64,000 bases of DNA from Hyphomicrobiales bacterium (GTDB taxonomy: Bacteria > Pseudomonadota > Alphaproteobacteria > Rhizobiales > Rhizobiaceae). The notes under the pieces were generated by a model. It did no database searches and was not told the DNA's origin. It saw nothing but the letters and a program-made list of their open reading frames with translations. This document shows positions 24,171 to 32,566 of this stretch, in pieces. Every line of letters starts with the position of its first letter. Position 1 is the first letter of the stretch. The stretch spans positions 310,001-374,000 of the forward strand of contig UBXG01000019.1 in NCBI GenBank assembly GCA_900469475.1. The letters are read 5' to 3'. Position numbers and translations under genes: made by a program.

Positions 24171-25280
24171 TCATAGGCTGAGGCGCGAGCGCTGCCTGAG
24201 CAGCATCCACAGGAAGAACGGACCGCCGACGCCGGCCGTCAGAATGCCGATCGGCAGCTCGGCCGGAGAAACGAGGATGCGGGCAACCACATCGGCAACG
24301 ACCAGCAACGAGCCGCCGAGCAGTGCCGAGGCAGGTAGCAGGAAACGATGGTCGGGGCCGATCACCATGCGCAGAATGTGCGGCACTACAATGCCGACAA
24401 AACCGATGCCGCCGCTGACGGCGACCGATGCACCGACCGCCGCGGCCACGCTGACGATGGCGATGTTCTTCAGCCGCTGCACCGATATACCCATGTGGAA
24501 AGCGGCCGCTTCGCCGAGCGTCAGCGCGTTCAGTCCGCGTGCCATGAAGGGAAGGGGTAGAAGCGAAAGGACGATGATCGGGCCGGCACCCGCGACCTTG
24601 CTCCAGGTCGAGCCCGCCAGTGATCCCATGCTCCAGAAGGTCAAGTCGCGCAACTGCCGGTCGTCGGCCATGTAAATGAGGATTCCGGTTGCCGCCAGCG
24701 CGAGTGAACCGAGCGCGATGCCGGCCAGCAGCATGGTTGCGATCGATGTCTGTCCGTACCGGGTCGCAACCTTATAAAGCAATATCGTCGTTGCCAGACC
24801 GCCGATGAAGGCGGCGATCGGCAGGGAAAAGATCCCGAAGAGATGCGCGAGAGGGGCGAGCACGCCGCCACCGAGGACGACCATGGCGACCGCACCGAGG
24901 CTGGAGCCAGCAGATACGCCGATCAGGCCGGGATCGGCGAGCGGATTGCGGAAGAGGCCCTGCATGACCGCACCCGAAACCGCCAGCCCGCCGCCGATCA
25001 GGAAGCCGAGGACGGCGCGGGGCAGGCGGATATCGAAAATGACGATGCGGTCGCGGATGCTGAGGGTGCTTTCCGCGCTGCCGCTCAGCATGCCCGTTAT
25101 CACGTCGATGACCGAAGCATTCGACGCGCCTGTCGTGATCGAAAAGAGAAAGGCAACGGCCGAAACCATGACCAAGCCGGCGATGACGAGGATCGCAAGT
25201 GCGGTGCGATTCCCTTGGCGGCGGTGTGCCGTGGCTTGCGACATCTGCTTCAGCCCTGCCATGGCATCGTTGAATGCCAC
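24171..25280 (-). CDS. hmuU: Haem ABC transporter permease HmuU (FecCD family)
   Basis: A 369-residue inner-membrane permease of the FecCD/BtuC family with about ten TM helices. Family signatures are RLPRAVLGFLIGGGLAVSGA and the ATPase-coupling region. The GTG at 25280 is the chosen start because GGAGG stands 5 bases upstream and overlaps the end of hmuT; an ATG 12 codons inside is an alternative. Likely a homodimer with HmuV. Confidence 0.94.
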   Translation of the reverse strand: MAFNDAMAGLKQMSQATAHRRQGNRTALAILVIAGLVMVSAVAFLFSITTGASNASVIDVITGMLSGSAESTLSIRDRIVIFDIRLPRAVLGFLIGGGLAVSGAVMQGLFRNPLADPGLIGVSAGSSLGAVAMVVLGGGVLAPLAHLFGIFSLPIAAFIGGLATTILLYKVATRYGQTSIATMLLAGIALGSLALAATGILIYMADDRQLRDLTFWSMGSLAGSTWSKVAGAGPIIVLSLLPLPFMARGLNALTLGEAAAFHMGISVQRLKNIAIVSVAAAVGASVAVSGGIGFVGIVVPHILRMVIGPDHRFLLPASALLGGSLLVVADVVARILVSPAELPIGILTAGVGGPFFLWMLLRQRSRLSL

Positions 25281-25281
25281 G

Positions 25282-26217
25282 TCAGCCTCCGTAGATCGCC
25301 GCGTTCAGCTCGCGGATGGCGCTGGCCGTGCGTGGTCCGAAACCGAGCAGATGCAGGCCGTCCATGCGCACGATCGCCTTGTGGCTCGCGGCCGGCGTCA
25401 GCGAAATGGCCGGCTGCTTCAGCAGGTCTTCGTTCGACATCGACAGCGGTCCCTCGCGATCCATGATCAGGATGACATCGGGCTTGGCTTCGATGATCGC
25501 TTCGTCCGTCACCGACTTGTAGCCGGAGAAGCCGCTGATCGCATTGGTGGCGCCGGTCAGCTTGATGATGCCGTCGGCGGCCGTATTGGTGCCCGAAGCC
25601 ATGATCTTGCCGTTCTGGTTGCTGAGCACGAAGAGGACGCGCTTGCGCTCGGGCTCCGGGCGCTTGTCGGAATCATTGATCGCGGCATCGAGATCGGCGG
25701 CCACCTTGTCTTCCAGGGTCTTGGCCTTGTCCGGCACGCCAAGCAGCGTACCGACGACTTCGATCTTTTTCAGGATGCCGTCGCGATCGTAGGTCTGGGG
25801 CACGGTCTCGAAAGGGAGGCTGGCATTGCGCAGCACGGCCAAGGCTTCCGGCGGGCCGGAACCTTCCACCGCGATGATGGCTGTGGGATTGACGGCCAGG
25901 ATACCTTCCGGCGATAGCGCGCGCATATAGCCGATATCGGGAAGCTTGGTCGCTTCCTTCGGATAAAGGCTGGTGGAATCGCGGGCGATGAGCCGCTTCT
26001 CTTCGCCGAGCGCATAGACGATTTCGGTGACATCGCCGCCGATGGAGACGAGGCGAGAGGTATCCGGCGTCTTGGCCGTTTCGGCGGCGTGCGCGTGACG
26101 CACGAAGCTCCCGAGCCCGGCGACCGGATTGGCCGGCACGAGCGGCAGGGCCATCACCACCATGGTGAGCGCGATTTCCCATGGCCGAATGTGCTTGAGG
26201 TTCTTAAACATCATCAT
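25282..26217 (-). CDS. hmuT: Periplasmic haem-binding protein HmuT
   Basis: A 311-residue TroA-like binding protein that carries haem from the TonB-dependent receptor to HmuUV. The start is one of three consecutive ATG codons (26217, 26214, 26211). The signal region has a long basic n-region and hydrophobic IALTMVVMALPLVPANP, with cleavage probably after HAHA. SIGGDVTEIVYALGEEKRLIARDST is the family N-lobe. The haem ligand Tyr candidate is in LPDIGYMRALSPEGIL. It sits between hmuS and hmuU. Confidence 0.93.
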   Translation of the reverse strand: MMMFKNLKHIRPWEIALTMVVMALPLVPANPVAGLGSFVRHAHAAETAKTPDTSRLVSIGGDVTEIVYALGEEKRLIARDSTSLYPKEATKLPDIGYMRALSPEGILAVNPTAIIAVEGSGPPEALAVLRNASLPFETVPQTYDRDGILKKIEVVGTLLGVPDKAKTLEDKVAADLDAAINDSDKRPEPERKRVLFVLSNQNGKIMASGTNTAADGIIKLTGATNAISGFSGYKSVTDEAIIEAKPDVILIMDREGPLSMSNEDLLKQPAISLTPAASHKAIVRMDGLHLLGFGPRTASAIRELNAAIYGG

Positions 26218-26227
26218 GCACCATCTC

Positions 26228-27283
26228 TTATGCGGCAACACTGGCGCCTGATCTCGTCAGGTTTTCCAGGATAGCGCGCCAATCACGGCGCTCATCGAAG
26301 CCTTCCTTCCGCTTGCCGAAGAACTGGATGATCATCTCGCCCTTGGCATTATAGGCCTCGAGCGAGGTGACGTGGCCGTCCTTGGTCGGCTTGCGCACGA
26401 CCCATGCCTCGGCGATGTGGTCCTGACGCAAATGCAGATGGAAGGTCGGGTCCATGACGTTGATCCAGGGACCCATGGTCTGCACGTTGTGGATCGGGCC
26501 GGAATGAATCTGCACGGTGCCTTCGTTGGCGACGAAGCACATGATCGGCAGGCCCTCGCGCACGCAGGCATGCATCATTTCAGCGACGGCACCGGCATCC
26601 AGTTTCCATGCGTAATCATCGCCAACGGTGCGGATCGCGTTCTGGCGGCCGATCTTCAGCTTTTTCAGCATGCCGAAGAATTCGTGCGTATCGGTCATGC
26701 GGCTCCAATGGTCGCGCAGCTCGTCGCGGCTGACGTCGCCGTCCGTCGCACCATTGTCGTAACCGGAGCGATCCTCGGCGAATTCCTGCGACTGGTCTTC
26801 GACGCGCAGTTCGGCGACCATGGTGTGATAGGCTTCGACATTCGAATCGGGGCGCAGATGCACCTTGTGGACGGCATCGCCGGCCTTGTCGAAGAACTGC
26901 AGGCTGAGCCTCATCTGATCGCCGTCGGTCTTGGTGACGGCAAAGCCATGCACCCAGCGCTTCGGAAAGATGCGCAGGTCGATATTCTCGCCAAGCACGA
27001 TCGCCGCCTGCGCGCCGAATTTCATGTTCTCATAGACGCCAATTTTCTCATGCACGGCGCTTTCGTTGCGCGATAGCGCCATGATCTCGCCGAGCGAGGC
27101 GATCCGCTCCAGGAAGCGATCGACGCTGGCATCGATGCGGGTGGCCGAAATGCCAACTTCGGCTGCGACGAGGGCCGCTTCGGAAATCTCGAGGCGGGCA
27201 GCGATGTCGCGCTCGCGCATCTTCGGGTTCTCGGCGCGGAAAGCGCGAATTTCGGCGGGGGTCGGGCGGGTCGTCTCAGTCAT
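26228..27283 (-). CDS. hmuS: Haem-degrading / haem-trafficking protein HmuS
   Basis: A 351-residue HemS/HmuS/ChuX-type cytoplasmic protein with two repeated halves that receive imported haem. The N-half includes EKIGVYENMKFGAQAAIVLG and the C-half FFGMLKKLKIGRQNAIRTVG. The haem-ligand His is likely in the second-half segment TVQIHSGPIHNVQTMG. The start ATG at 27283 follows hmuP by 9 bases. In rhizobia HmuS is part of the iron-regulated hmuPSTUV operon. Confidence 0.95.
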   Translation of the reverse strand: MTETTRPTPAEIRAFRAENPKMRERDIAARLEISEAALVAAEVGISATRIDASVDRFLERIASLGEIMALSRNESAVHEKIGVYENMKFGAQAAIVLGENIDLRIFPKRWVHGFAVTKTDGDQMRLSLQFFDKAGDAVHKVHLRPDSNVEAYHTMVAELRVEDQSQEFAEDRSGYDNGATDGDVSRDELRDHWSRMTDTHEFFGMLKKLKIGRQNAIRTVGDDYAWKLDAGAVAEMMHACVREGLPIMCFVANEGTVQIHSGPIHNVQTMGPWINVMDPTFHLHLRQDHIAEAWVVRKPTKDGHVTSLEAYNAKGEMIIQFFGKRKEGFDERRDWRAILENLTRSGASVAA

Positions 27284-27292
27284 CTGTCATGC

Positions 27293-27466
27293 CTATTTGT
27301 TGAGTATGAGTTTGCCTTGGCGCGTAATCTTCATGCGGTAGATGACGCCCTCGTGCTTGATCATGATTTCGGTCTGGCCTCGGAAAATATCCGTGCTCTC
27401 GACAATTCTTACCTGCGGTGCGGCCGTGCATTGCACCGGCGGCGTAGGGGTCTTCTCAGCAATCAT
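27293..27466 (-). CDS. hmuP: Haemin uptake protein HmuP
   Basis: A short gene of 57 codons reading MIAEKTPTPPVQCTAAPQVR, then a core with IFRGQTEIMIKHEGVIYRMK and an ITRQGKLILNK end. This is the HmuP/DUF2172-like small protein required in S. meliloti for expression of haem receptor genes. It is first in the hmuPSTUV operon, directly ahead of hmuS. The start ATG at 27466 is preceded by AACAGG. Too short to be flagged by ordinary length cut-offs. Confidence 0.92.
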   Translation of the reverse strand: MIAEKTPTPPVQCTAAPQVRIVESTDIFRGQTEIMIKHEGVIYRMKITRQGKLILNK

Positions 27467-27651
27467 CCTGTTTAGTTTTGCCTGAAATTCATCTGGGGCC
27501 GAACCGTTGTGCGGCCAAATTTATCTTGACTCTCTTACTCATGGTTTCATAAACACACAATAGGATACCTATAGAGTCAAGTTTAAAATTTCGACGATGC
27601 ACGCCAAGGCCGCGCTGGTCGGGCGAGCGGCGTCAAGCACATACAGGAGAC

Positions 27652-28110
27652 ATGCCGATGCTGACGAAAACGATCTTGGCGCTCGCCGCCTCGGGGCTGT
27701 TTGCAGCGGCGTCTTTTGTCTCTGCTTTCGCTCAGGATGCGAATTCCGCGGCACCCGCATCGGCTGCGCACAAGCTCACCGTCGAGCTTAATGCATTGGC
27801 TCCCTCGCAGAAGGGATGCATGATGACCTTCGTTGCCGAAAACGATATGGCGACACCGATCAACAAGATCTCTTTCGAGCTTGCTTTCTTCAACGACAAG
27901 AATGCCGTCGACCGGGTTACCGTGCTTGATTTCCGCGACCTGCCGCTCGGCAAGAAGCGGGTGCGGCAATTCGACATGCCAGGCGTCAAATGCGAAACGG
28001 TCTCCCGCATCATCATCAATGATACGCCGGTCTGCGATGGTCCGGCCGCAGGTGAGTGCAAGGCCGCATTAACGACCCGCTCGCAGACCTCAGTTCTTTT
28101 CGAGGGCTGA
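27652..28110 (+). CDS. Exported protein, orf1 of the orf1-tonB pair
   Basis: A 152-residue protein with a clear Sec signal (MLTKTILALAASGLFAAASF, cut after AFA). The mature part has four cysteines (GCMMTF, VKCETV, PVCDG, GECKA) likely forming disulfides in the periplasm. It is divergent from hmuP and 4 bases from tonB, the arrangement described for orf1-tonB in R. leguminosarum. I know no function; a periplasmic helper for TonB-dependent iron/haem uptake is plausible. Confidence 0.85.
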   Translation: MPMLTKTILALAASGLFAAASFVSAFAQDANSAAPASAAHKLTVELNALAPSQKGCMMTFVAENDMATPINKISFELAFFNDKNAVDRVTVLDFRDLPLGKKRVRQFDMPGVKCETVSRIIINDTPVCDGPAAGECKAALTTRSQTSVLFEG

Positions 28111-28114
28111 AGCC

Positions 28115-29350
28115 ATGGCAATGCGCTCGGCGAAAGTTTCCATCGCACGCCGCGCGGATGGCGGCATGAATGACAACTATCCGAGCGTGCTGCCCGGCCA
28201 CGAACTGGCCGGCCTCGAGGGCGTGCCGCGACCGCCGGCCGGCGAGGCTGTGGTGCATTACAGCCGCTTTACGCAGATCAGCTCCTATCCGGACCATCCG
28301 AGCGAGACTGCACCGATTGAGGTAGCGGAGCATCTACCGATGGACGCGCTGCCTGAAAGGGCGCGAGAAACGGTTGCCGGGCGCAGGACGTCGCTGCTTT
28401 TCTCCGGCGTGGGATCCTGCCTGTTTCATGCCGCTATCGTTATTGCGCTGTTGTTTACCTTCGTTGCCACGCCGGAAGAAGCGCAGGAGGAGGCGGGCGA
28501 TACCGTCAGTGTCATCATGATCGGCAATTCCGATGCCGATCAGATGGCTACGGGCGAGGAAAACCCGCAGACGGAGCCGGAGCAAGTGACCGCTGAGGCC
28601 GTGCAGCCGCAGCCGACCGAAGTCACGCCCGAACAGGCACAATCGCCCCAACCGGATGTCGTTCAACCGCAGACAGTAGAGACGCAGCAGCTTCAAACGG
28701 TTGAGCCCGTGGAGCAGACCCAGCCCACCGCAGTCGCGCCTGAGCAGCCGCAGATTTTGGCGACGCAGGTGCCGGCCGAGACGACGGTCATCCAGTCCGC
28801 CGAACCGGTGCAGCCTGTCGATAGTCAGGTTGCCGAAGTTCAGCCGACAGAGCCTCCGCCTGAGGTTGTGACGCCGGTGGAGAAGCCGAAGCCGGTTGAA
28901 CGGCCGAAGGAAGTGAAGAAGCCTGTTGCAAAGGTCGCTAAGGCAAAGTCAGGTTCACGCGGTGAGAGCGAGCAGGATTCCAAGCGGGGGTCCGCCGATG
29001 GCACCGAGGCAGCGCAATCCGATCAAAATTCTCAGTTGAATGCGCGTAAGGCAGGCTCTGGCGATGCGGCAATTGCGAATTATACCGGCAAAGTGCAGGC
29101 CCGCATTAAACGCTACGTGCAACGCGTACCGTCGAAGTATGAAAAGGGCCTGACACTCGTCGTGCGTTTGACGATTGGTTCGAACGGCGAACTTCGGTCT
29201 CTTTCCGTGGCGCGCAGTTCCGGAGATTCCGGCTTGGATCAGGCTGTGATCGAGCAAGTGCGGAAGGCCGCCCCATTTCCCTCGCTGCCTTCCGAATGGG
29301 GTAAGCCGACTTGGCCGTTCACGCAGGCGGTTCAGGTCGGAGGGCGATAA
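28115..29350 (+). CDS. tonB: Energy transducer TonB
   Basis: A 411-residue TonB, longer than enteric forms (about 240) because of an N-terminal cytoplasmic extension of roughly 95 residues. One TM helix is near 100-118 (GSCLFHAAIVIALLFTFVAT). The periplasmic spacer (about 135-275) is rich in Pro, Gln, Glu and Val, then Lys-Pro (VEKPKPVERPKEVKKPVAK). The C-terminal domain (about 325-411) carries YVQRVPSKYEKGLTLVVRLT and ends in APFPSLP. It energises outer-membrane haem and siderophore receptors, matching the adjacent hmu operon. Confidence 0.95.
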   Translation: MAMRSAKVSIARRADGGMNDNYPSVLPGHELAGLEGVPRPPAGEAVVHYSRFTQISSYPDHPSETAPIEVAEHLPMDALPERARETVAGRRTSLLFSGVGSCLFHAAIVIALLFTFVATPEEAQEEAGDTVSVIMIGNSDADQMATGEENPQTEPEQVTAEAVQPQPTEVTPEQAQSPQPDVVQPQTVETQQLQTVEPVEQTQPTAVAPEQPQILATQVPAETTVIQSAEPVQPVDSQVAEVQPTEPPPEVVTPVEKPKPVERPKEVKKPVAKVAKAKSGSRGESEQDSKRGSADGTEAAQSDQNSQLNARKAGSGDAAIANYTGKVQARIKRYVQRVPSKYEKGLTLVVRLTIGSNGELRSLSVARSSGDSGLDQAVIEQVRKAAPFPSLPSEWGKPTWPFTQAVQVGGR

Positions 29351-29482
29351 TAGCCGCTTCTCTCGTCTAAAATATGATGAAAACTCTCAACTTTATACTT
29401 TACTACAAAACTCATGTTTATTAAGGTCGCCTCTCGCTCGATGGAATCGAGCGTGGAAGAGCAACCAGCAAACGGGTGATGT

Positions 29483-29875
29483 ATGGCGCGTAAGGGGAAG
29501 AGGGGTTCTGGTCGCGAGAGCCGCGAAGTGCAGACAACGGCGCAGGCTTCCGGGAAATCCACTCTCGATGGACGCAGCTTCCTCTATGTCGGCGGCCGCG
29601 ATTGCCAGGTGGCGCATCTGCGCCAGATCGCCAGCAATTTTGGTGCCGAACTGATCCATCACGATGGCGGCCTGCGCGAGGCGGTTTCGCGCATCGACAC
29701 CGTGCTGCCATCGGTCGACTGTGTGTTCTGCCCGATCGATTGCATCAGCCATGATGCCTGCCTGCGGGTCAAGACAGGCTGCAAGAAATTCGGCAAGGCC
29801 TTCATCCCCTTGCGCAATGGCAGCAAGTCCAGCCTCGAACGGGCACTGCAGACCATGAATGAACGAGACGCTTGA
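29483..29875 (+). CDS. DUF2325 domain protein
   Basis: A 130-residue protein with a basic N-terminus (MARKGKRGSGRESR) and the DUF2325 core from FLYVGGRDCQVAHLRQIASN onward. Conserved cysteines VDCVFCPIDCISHDACLRVK could bind a metal or haem. DUF2325 proteins recur next to rhizobial iron/haem genes. The gene overlaps or touches the next small gene and precedes the haem monooxygenase, suggesting an operon for haem handling. Function is unknown. Confidence 0.8.
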   Translation: MARKGKRGSGRESREVQTTAQASGKSTLDGRSFLYVGGRDCQVAHLRQIASNFGAELIHHDGGLREAVSRIDTVLPSVDCVFCPIDCISHDACLRVKTGCKKFGKAFIPLRNGSKSSLERALQTMNERDA

Positions 29876-29877
29876 AG

Positions 29878-30156
29878 ATGATCGATAATGGCCCTGACGG
29901 GTTTGCGCTGATCGGCCTGCACAAGCTGGCCGCACAGAATGGTGATGGGCTTGTGCCCGAACTCTATGAATTGCTGATGCGCCGCGCCAATGACCAACGG
30001 CGGGCAGCAAATGTCGCGACATTTCCCGCCTGGAAGACGCGGCAGCCGGGAGAGGTGCCGGAGCAACCGCTCGATGCAGCGAGCCGCAATGGCGCAAATG
30101 TCGTTGCCTTTGCGCCCGAGGCGGATAAGACTGTCGCCCGTCGCAAGAAGGTCTGA
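29878..30156 (+). CDS. Small conserved hypothetical protein in haem cluster
   Basis: A 92-residue soluble protein (MIDNGPDGFALIGLHKLAAQ), helical in the first half with LVPELYELLMRRANDQRRAA and a basic C-terminus (ARRKKV). The ATG at 29878 follows the DUF2325 stop by 2 bases; a TTG at 29872 would overlap it. No known domain is recognised. Its fixed place between DUF2325 and the haem monooxygenase suggests a role in the same process. Confidence 0.65.
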   Translation: MIDNGPDGFALIGLHKLAAQNGDGLVPELYELLMRRANDQRRAANVATFPAWKTRQPGEVPEQPLDAASRNGANVVAFAPEADKTVARRKKV

Positions 30157-30174
30157 TCGTCGAACGAGGTTGCC

Positions 30175-30489
30175 ATGTACATCGCCATGAACCGCTTCAA
30201 GGTCGTCATCGGTTTGGAGGGCGAATTCGAAGAGGTCTGGAGAGGCCGCGATTCCCGGCTATCGGAAGTGCCCGGTTTTCTCGAGTTCCGTCTCCTGCGC
30301 GGAAAATCAAGCGTGGAGGAGGGCTATACGCTGTTTTCCTCGCACACGACCTGGCACAGCGAAGATGATTTCATCAACTGGACGAAATCCGAGCATTTTC
30401 GCATGGCGCATCGCAATGCGGCCGATAACAAACGGCTCTATTGGGGGCCGCCGCAATTCGAAGGTTTTGCTGTCGTTCCGGGGATTTGA
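30175..30489 (+). CDS. IsdG-type haem-degrading monooxygenase (ABM fold)
   Basis: A 104-residue dimeric ferredoxin-fold protein that should open haem to release iron. The IsdG/IsdI catalytic triad Asn-Trp-His is kept: N6 (MNRFKVV), W69 (DDFINWTKSEHF) and H79 (RMAHRNA), the W-to-H distance of ten residues being the same as in IsdG. The segment EVPGFLEFRLLRG is typical. It completes the haem island: uptake by Hmu/TonB, then degradation. Members in Bradyrhizobium are called HmuQ/HmuD. Confidence 0.88.
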   Translation: MYIAMNRFKVVIGLEGEFEEVWRGRDSRLSEVPGFLEFRLLRGKSSVEEGYTLFSSHTTWHSEDDFINWTKSEHFRMAHRNAADNKRLYWGPPQFEGFAVVPGI

Positions 30490-30524
30490 AGCAGCGTCCC
30501 TTACCTTGGTAAAATAGTTTTCTC

Positions 30525-30902
30525 TCAGGCCTTGGCCGTACCGGTTCTGAAAAAGGCGCCGAGCGCTATCGCCGCCCAGCCGGCAATCATGCCCATTCCG
30601 CCCGTCGGAGCAGCCATTGGAAAGAGCGAGCCGCCGCCGAAATGCCTGTTGATGAGATCGCCGGCGAAGATCAGCGTTCCCAATCCGAGCAAGATTGCAG
30701 CAATAGGCGCTGTGTGGATACGGTCATAGCCGGCATAAAGCGCCAGTAGGGCAGGGGCGTGGGCGAGGCTCATAGTGGAGGCTGCGCCGAGGAAATGCGT
30801 GTCGCCGCCATGAGTTGCGGCTGCGGCCAGCGCGACACCGCCGCCCCCGAGAATGCCGGCGATAAACAGGGTGGCCGGACGGATTATGGCGCCGATGCTC
30901 AT
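30525..30902 (-). CDS. DUF423 membrane protein
   Basis: A 125-residue protein with four TM segments (ATLFIAGILGGGGVALAAAA; LAHAPALLALYAGY; IAAILLGLGTLIFAGDLIN; AWAAIALGAFF region). The motifs ATHGG, HAPALLALY and FAGDL with MAAPTGGMGMIAGW define DUF423/YgdD. Function unknown, inner membrane. It follows the truncated haemoglobin gene by 7 bases on the same strand, so the two are co-transcribed. Confidence 0.9.
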   Translation of the reverse strand: MSIGAIIRPATLFIAGILGGGGVALAAAATHGGDTHFLGAASTMSLAHAPALLALYAGYDRIHTAPIAAILLGLGTLIFAGDLINRHFGGGSLFPMAAPTGGMGMIAGWAAIALGAFFRTGTAKA

Positions 30903-30909
30903 GTTTTCC

Positions 30910-31299
30910 TCATTCCCTGTTCTGCATGTGGAAAGCCAGACGTTCGACCGGCTCCCAGATGACGGCCCGCAGCTTTTCGTTTTCGATGGTCTCGTCCATG
31001 GCGCGGCGGAAGCAAAGCAGCCATTCGTCGCGCTCCTTTGGACCTATGGCGGCGACGAAATGCCGGCTGCGCAGGCGCGGGTGGCCGCGCTTTTCGATGT
31101 AGAGCTGCGGCCCGCCGAGATAACCGCTCAGATATTCGTAGAATTTCTCCTGCGAGCCTTCGAGACTCGGCGGGTGCACGGCGCGGCAATTTGCGGCCTC
31201 CGGCAGCGTATCCATCAATTCGTAAAAGCGTGATGTCAGCGCCCGCACCGTTCGGTCGCCGCCGATCGCTTCGTAGAGTGTGATGGTTTCTTCGCTCAA
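30910..31299 (-). CDS. Group II truncated haemoglobin (trHb2)
   Basis: A 129-residue 2-on-2 globin. ITLYEAIGGDRTVRALTSRF is helix A/B, and the proximal His lies in GHPRLRSRHF. The conserved Trp of group II is in RDEWLLCFRRAM. Proteins of this family handle O2, NO or peroxide. The translation start appears to be TTG at 31299 (AGGGG upstream); no ATG or GTG fits. Proximity to the haem island may ensure haem supply. Confidence 0.9.
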   Translation of the reverse strand: MSEETITLYEAIGGDRTVRALTSRFYELMDTLPEAANCRAVHPPSLEGSQEKFYEYLSGYLGGPQLYIEKRGHPRLRSRHFVAAIGPKERDEWLLCFRRAMDETIENEKLRAVIWEPVERLAFHMQNRE

Positions 31300-31387
31300 G
31301 CCCAGGCCCCTGTTTGCGATGTCCTAGATGGCAACTCAGGAGCGCTGTCGCAACTGTGCAAGCGGCCGGTGCGGCGTTTCGGCGCTA

Positions 31388-32431
31388 CTATTTTTTGACA
31401 GTCAGCTGGAAAGCATCGCTTTCCCCAGGGATGAGCTCGAGCGGCCAAACGGTCTGGCGCGCCTTTCTTGGATACTCGTGGCTGTAGGCGGGCATGCTGG
31501 AAAGCAGGATTTCCGCCAACTCGACACCAAGATCGTGCACGGACGTGCGAAAGCAGGTCAGCGCCGGCTGCAGGAATTTGGCGCGCGGCGCCTCGCGGAA
31601 GCTGACGACCGCTATATCGCGCCCAGGGATGATGCCGGCTTCCATCACGCGCCGATAGAAGCCGATCGCCATCAATTCATAGATCAAGATCACAGCCGTC
31701 GGCCCGTTTTCGAGGCGCAGCAACTCGTCGGCAACCTGATAGCCGCCTTGTTCGCTCGATTTGGCACGAATGACGAGCGCGGGATCATAGTCGATGCCAT
31801 GCCGCTCCAGCGCCCGGCGATAGCCATCGACGAAGATGAAGCCGAGATTGATGTCGCTTGAGGGTGCGCTGACCGCGATGCGGCGATGTCCATGCGCGAC
31901 GAGCCGGTCTACGGCGGCATTGGCGACGCCGTCAAAATCGAGGTCGGCCCAGGGGTGCTGCGTGCCTGACAGGCTGCGGCCAAGCGCTGCGAAGGGGATT
32001 TTCGCCTTGGCAAGCAGGTCGAAGCGCTTGTCGACGCGCTGCGTCTCCGAGATGATCAGCGCATCCACGATCCGTCTCGCCACCATGCGCTTCAGATATT
32101 CATAAGGGTCCTCGTCATGCGGGCAGGGGAGCATGATGAGATCGAGCTTGTGCCGTGAAAACACGCTCTGCAGGCCGCCCGTCACGGTCAGAAAGAAATT
32201 GTCGCTGTTTTCAACCGTTTCCCGGCTGGACTGGATCATCAGGCCGATGACATTGGTCGTGCCCTGCCGCAGGCTGCGCCCGGACTGGTTGGCGACATAG
32301 CCGAGCTGCTCGGCAGCGGCGAGAACGCGCTTGCGGGTCTCCTCGTTGACATCAGGCTTGCCGTTCAATGCGCGTGATACTGTGCCGATCGAGATATCGA
32401 GATGCTCGGCAAGCTGACGAATTCCCTTCAT
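31388..32431 (-). CDS. LacI-family transcriptional regulator
   Basis: A 347-residue repressor. The HTH MKGIRQLAEHLDISIGTVSR with hinge ALNGKPDVNEETRKRVLAAA starts at the ATG at 32431. The periplasmic-binding-protein-like sensor domain runs from VIGLMIQSSRETV to the end. It is divergent from the oxidoreductase-isomerase-ABC operon and faces a perfect palindrome CGTAAACGTTTACG, the usual LacI-type operator. The inducer is probably the sugar (or keto-sugar) taken up by that ABC system. Confidence 0.93.
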   Translation of the reverse strand: MKGIRQLAEHLDISIGTVSRALNGKPDVNEETRKRVLAAAEQLGYVANQSGRSLRQGTTNVIGLMIQSSRETVENSDNFFLTVTGGLQSVFSRHKLDLIMLPCPHDEDPYEYLKRMVARRIVDALIISETQRVDKRFDLLAKAKIPFAALGRSLSGTQHPWADLDFDGVANAAVDRLVAHGHRRIAVSAPSSDINLGFIFVDGYRRALERHGIDYDPALVIRAKSSEQGGYQVADELLRLENGPTAVILIYELMAIGFYRRVMEAGIIPGRDIAVVSFREAPRAKFLQPALTCFRTSVHDLGVELAEILLSSMPAYSHEYPRKARQTVWPLELIPGESDAFQLTVKK

Positions 32432-32477
32432 CGGCCGCGTTTTTCCTCCATGCGCCATTTTCCGTAGTCCTCCTCTA

Positions 32478-32521
32478 TTGACACAGGAAAATCTTTTCGC
32501 ATAGTATCGTAAACGTTTACG
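32478..32521 (+). promoter_or_regulatory. Promoter and LacI-type operator of the sugar operon
   Basis: TTGACA (32478-32483) and TAGTAT (32502-32507), 18 bases apart, form a sigma-70-like promoter. The perfect 14-base palindrome CGTAAACGTTTACG (32508-32521) directly behind the -10 box would cover the transcription start. It lies between the divergent LacI gene and the oxidoreductase gene. Confidence 0.8.
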
Positions 32522-32566
32522 GAGCGCGTGTCATGAGGGGTAATGCACGGCCCGCAGGAGGATAAC

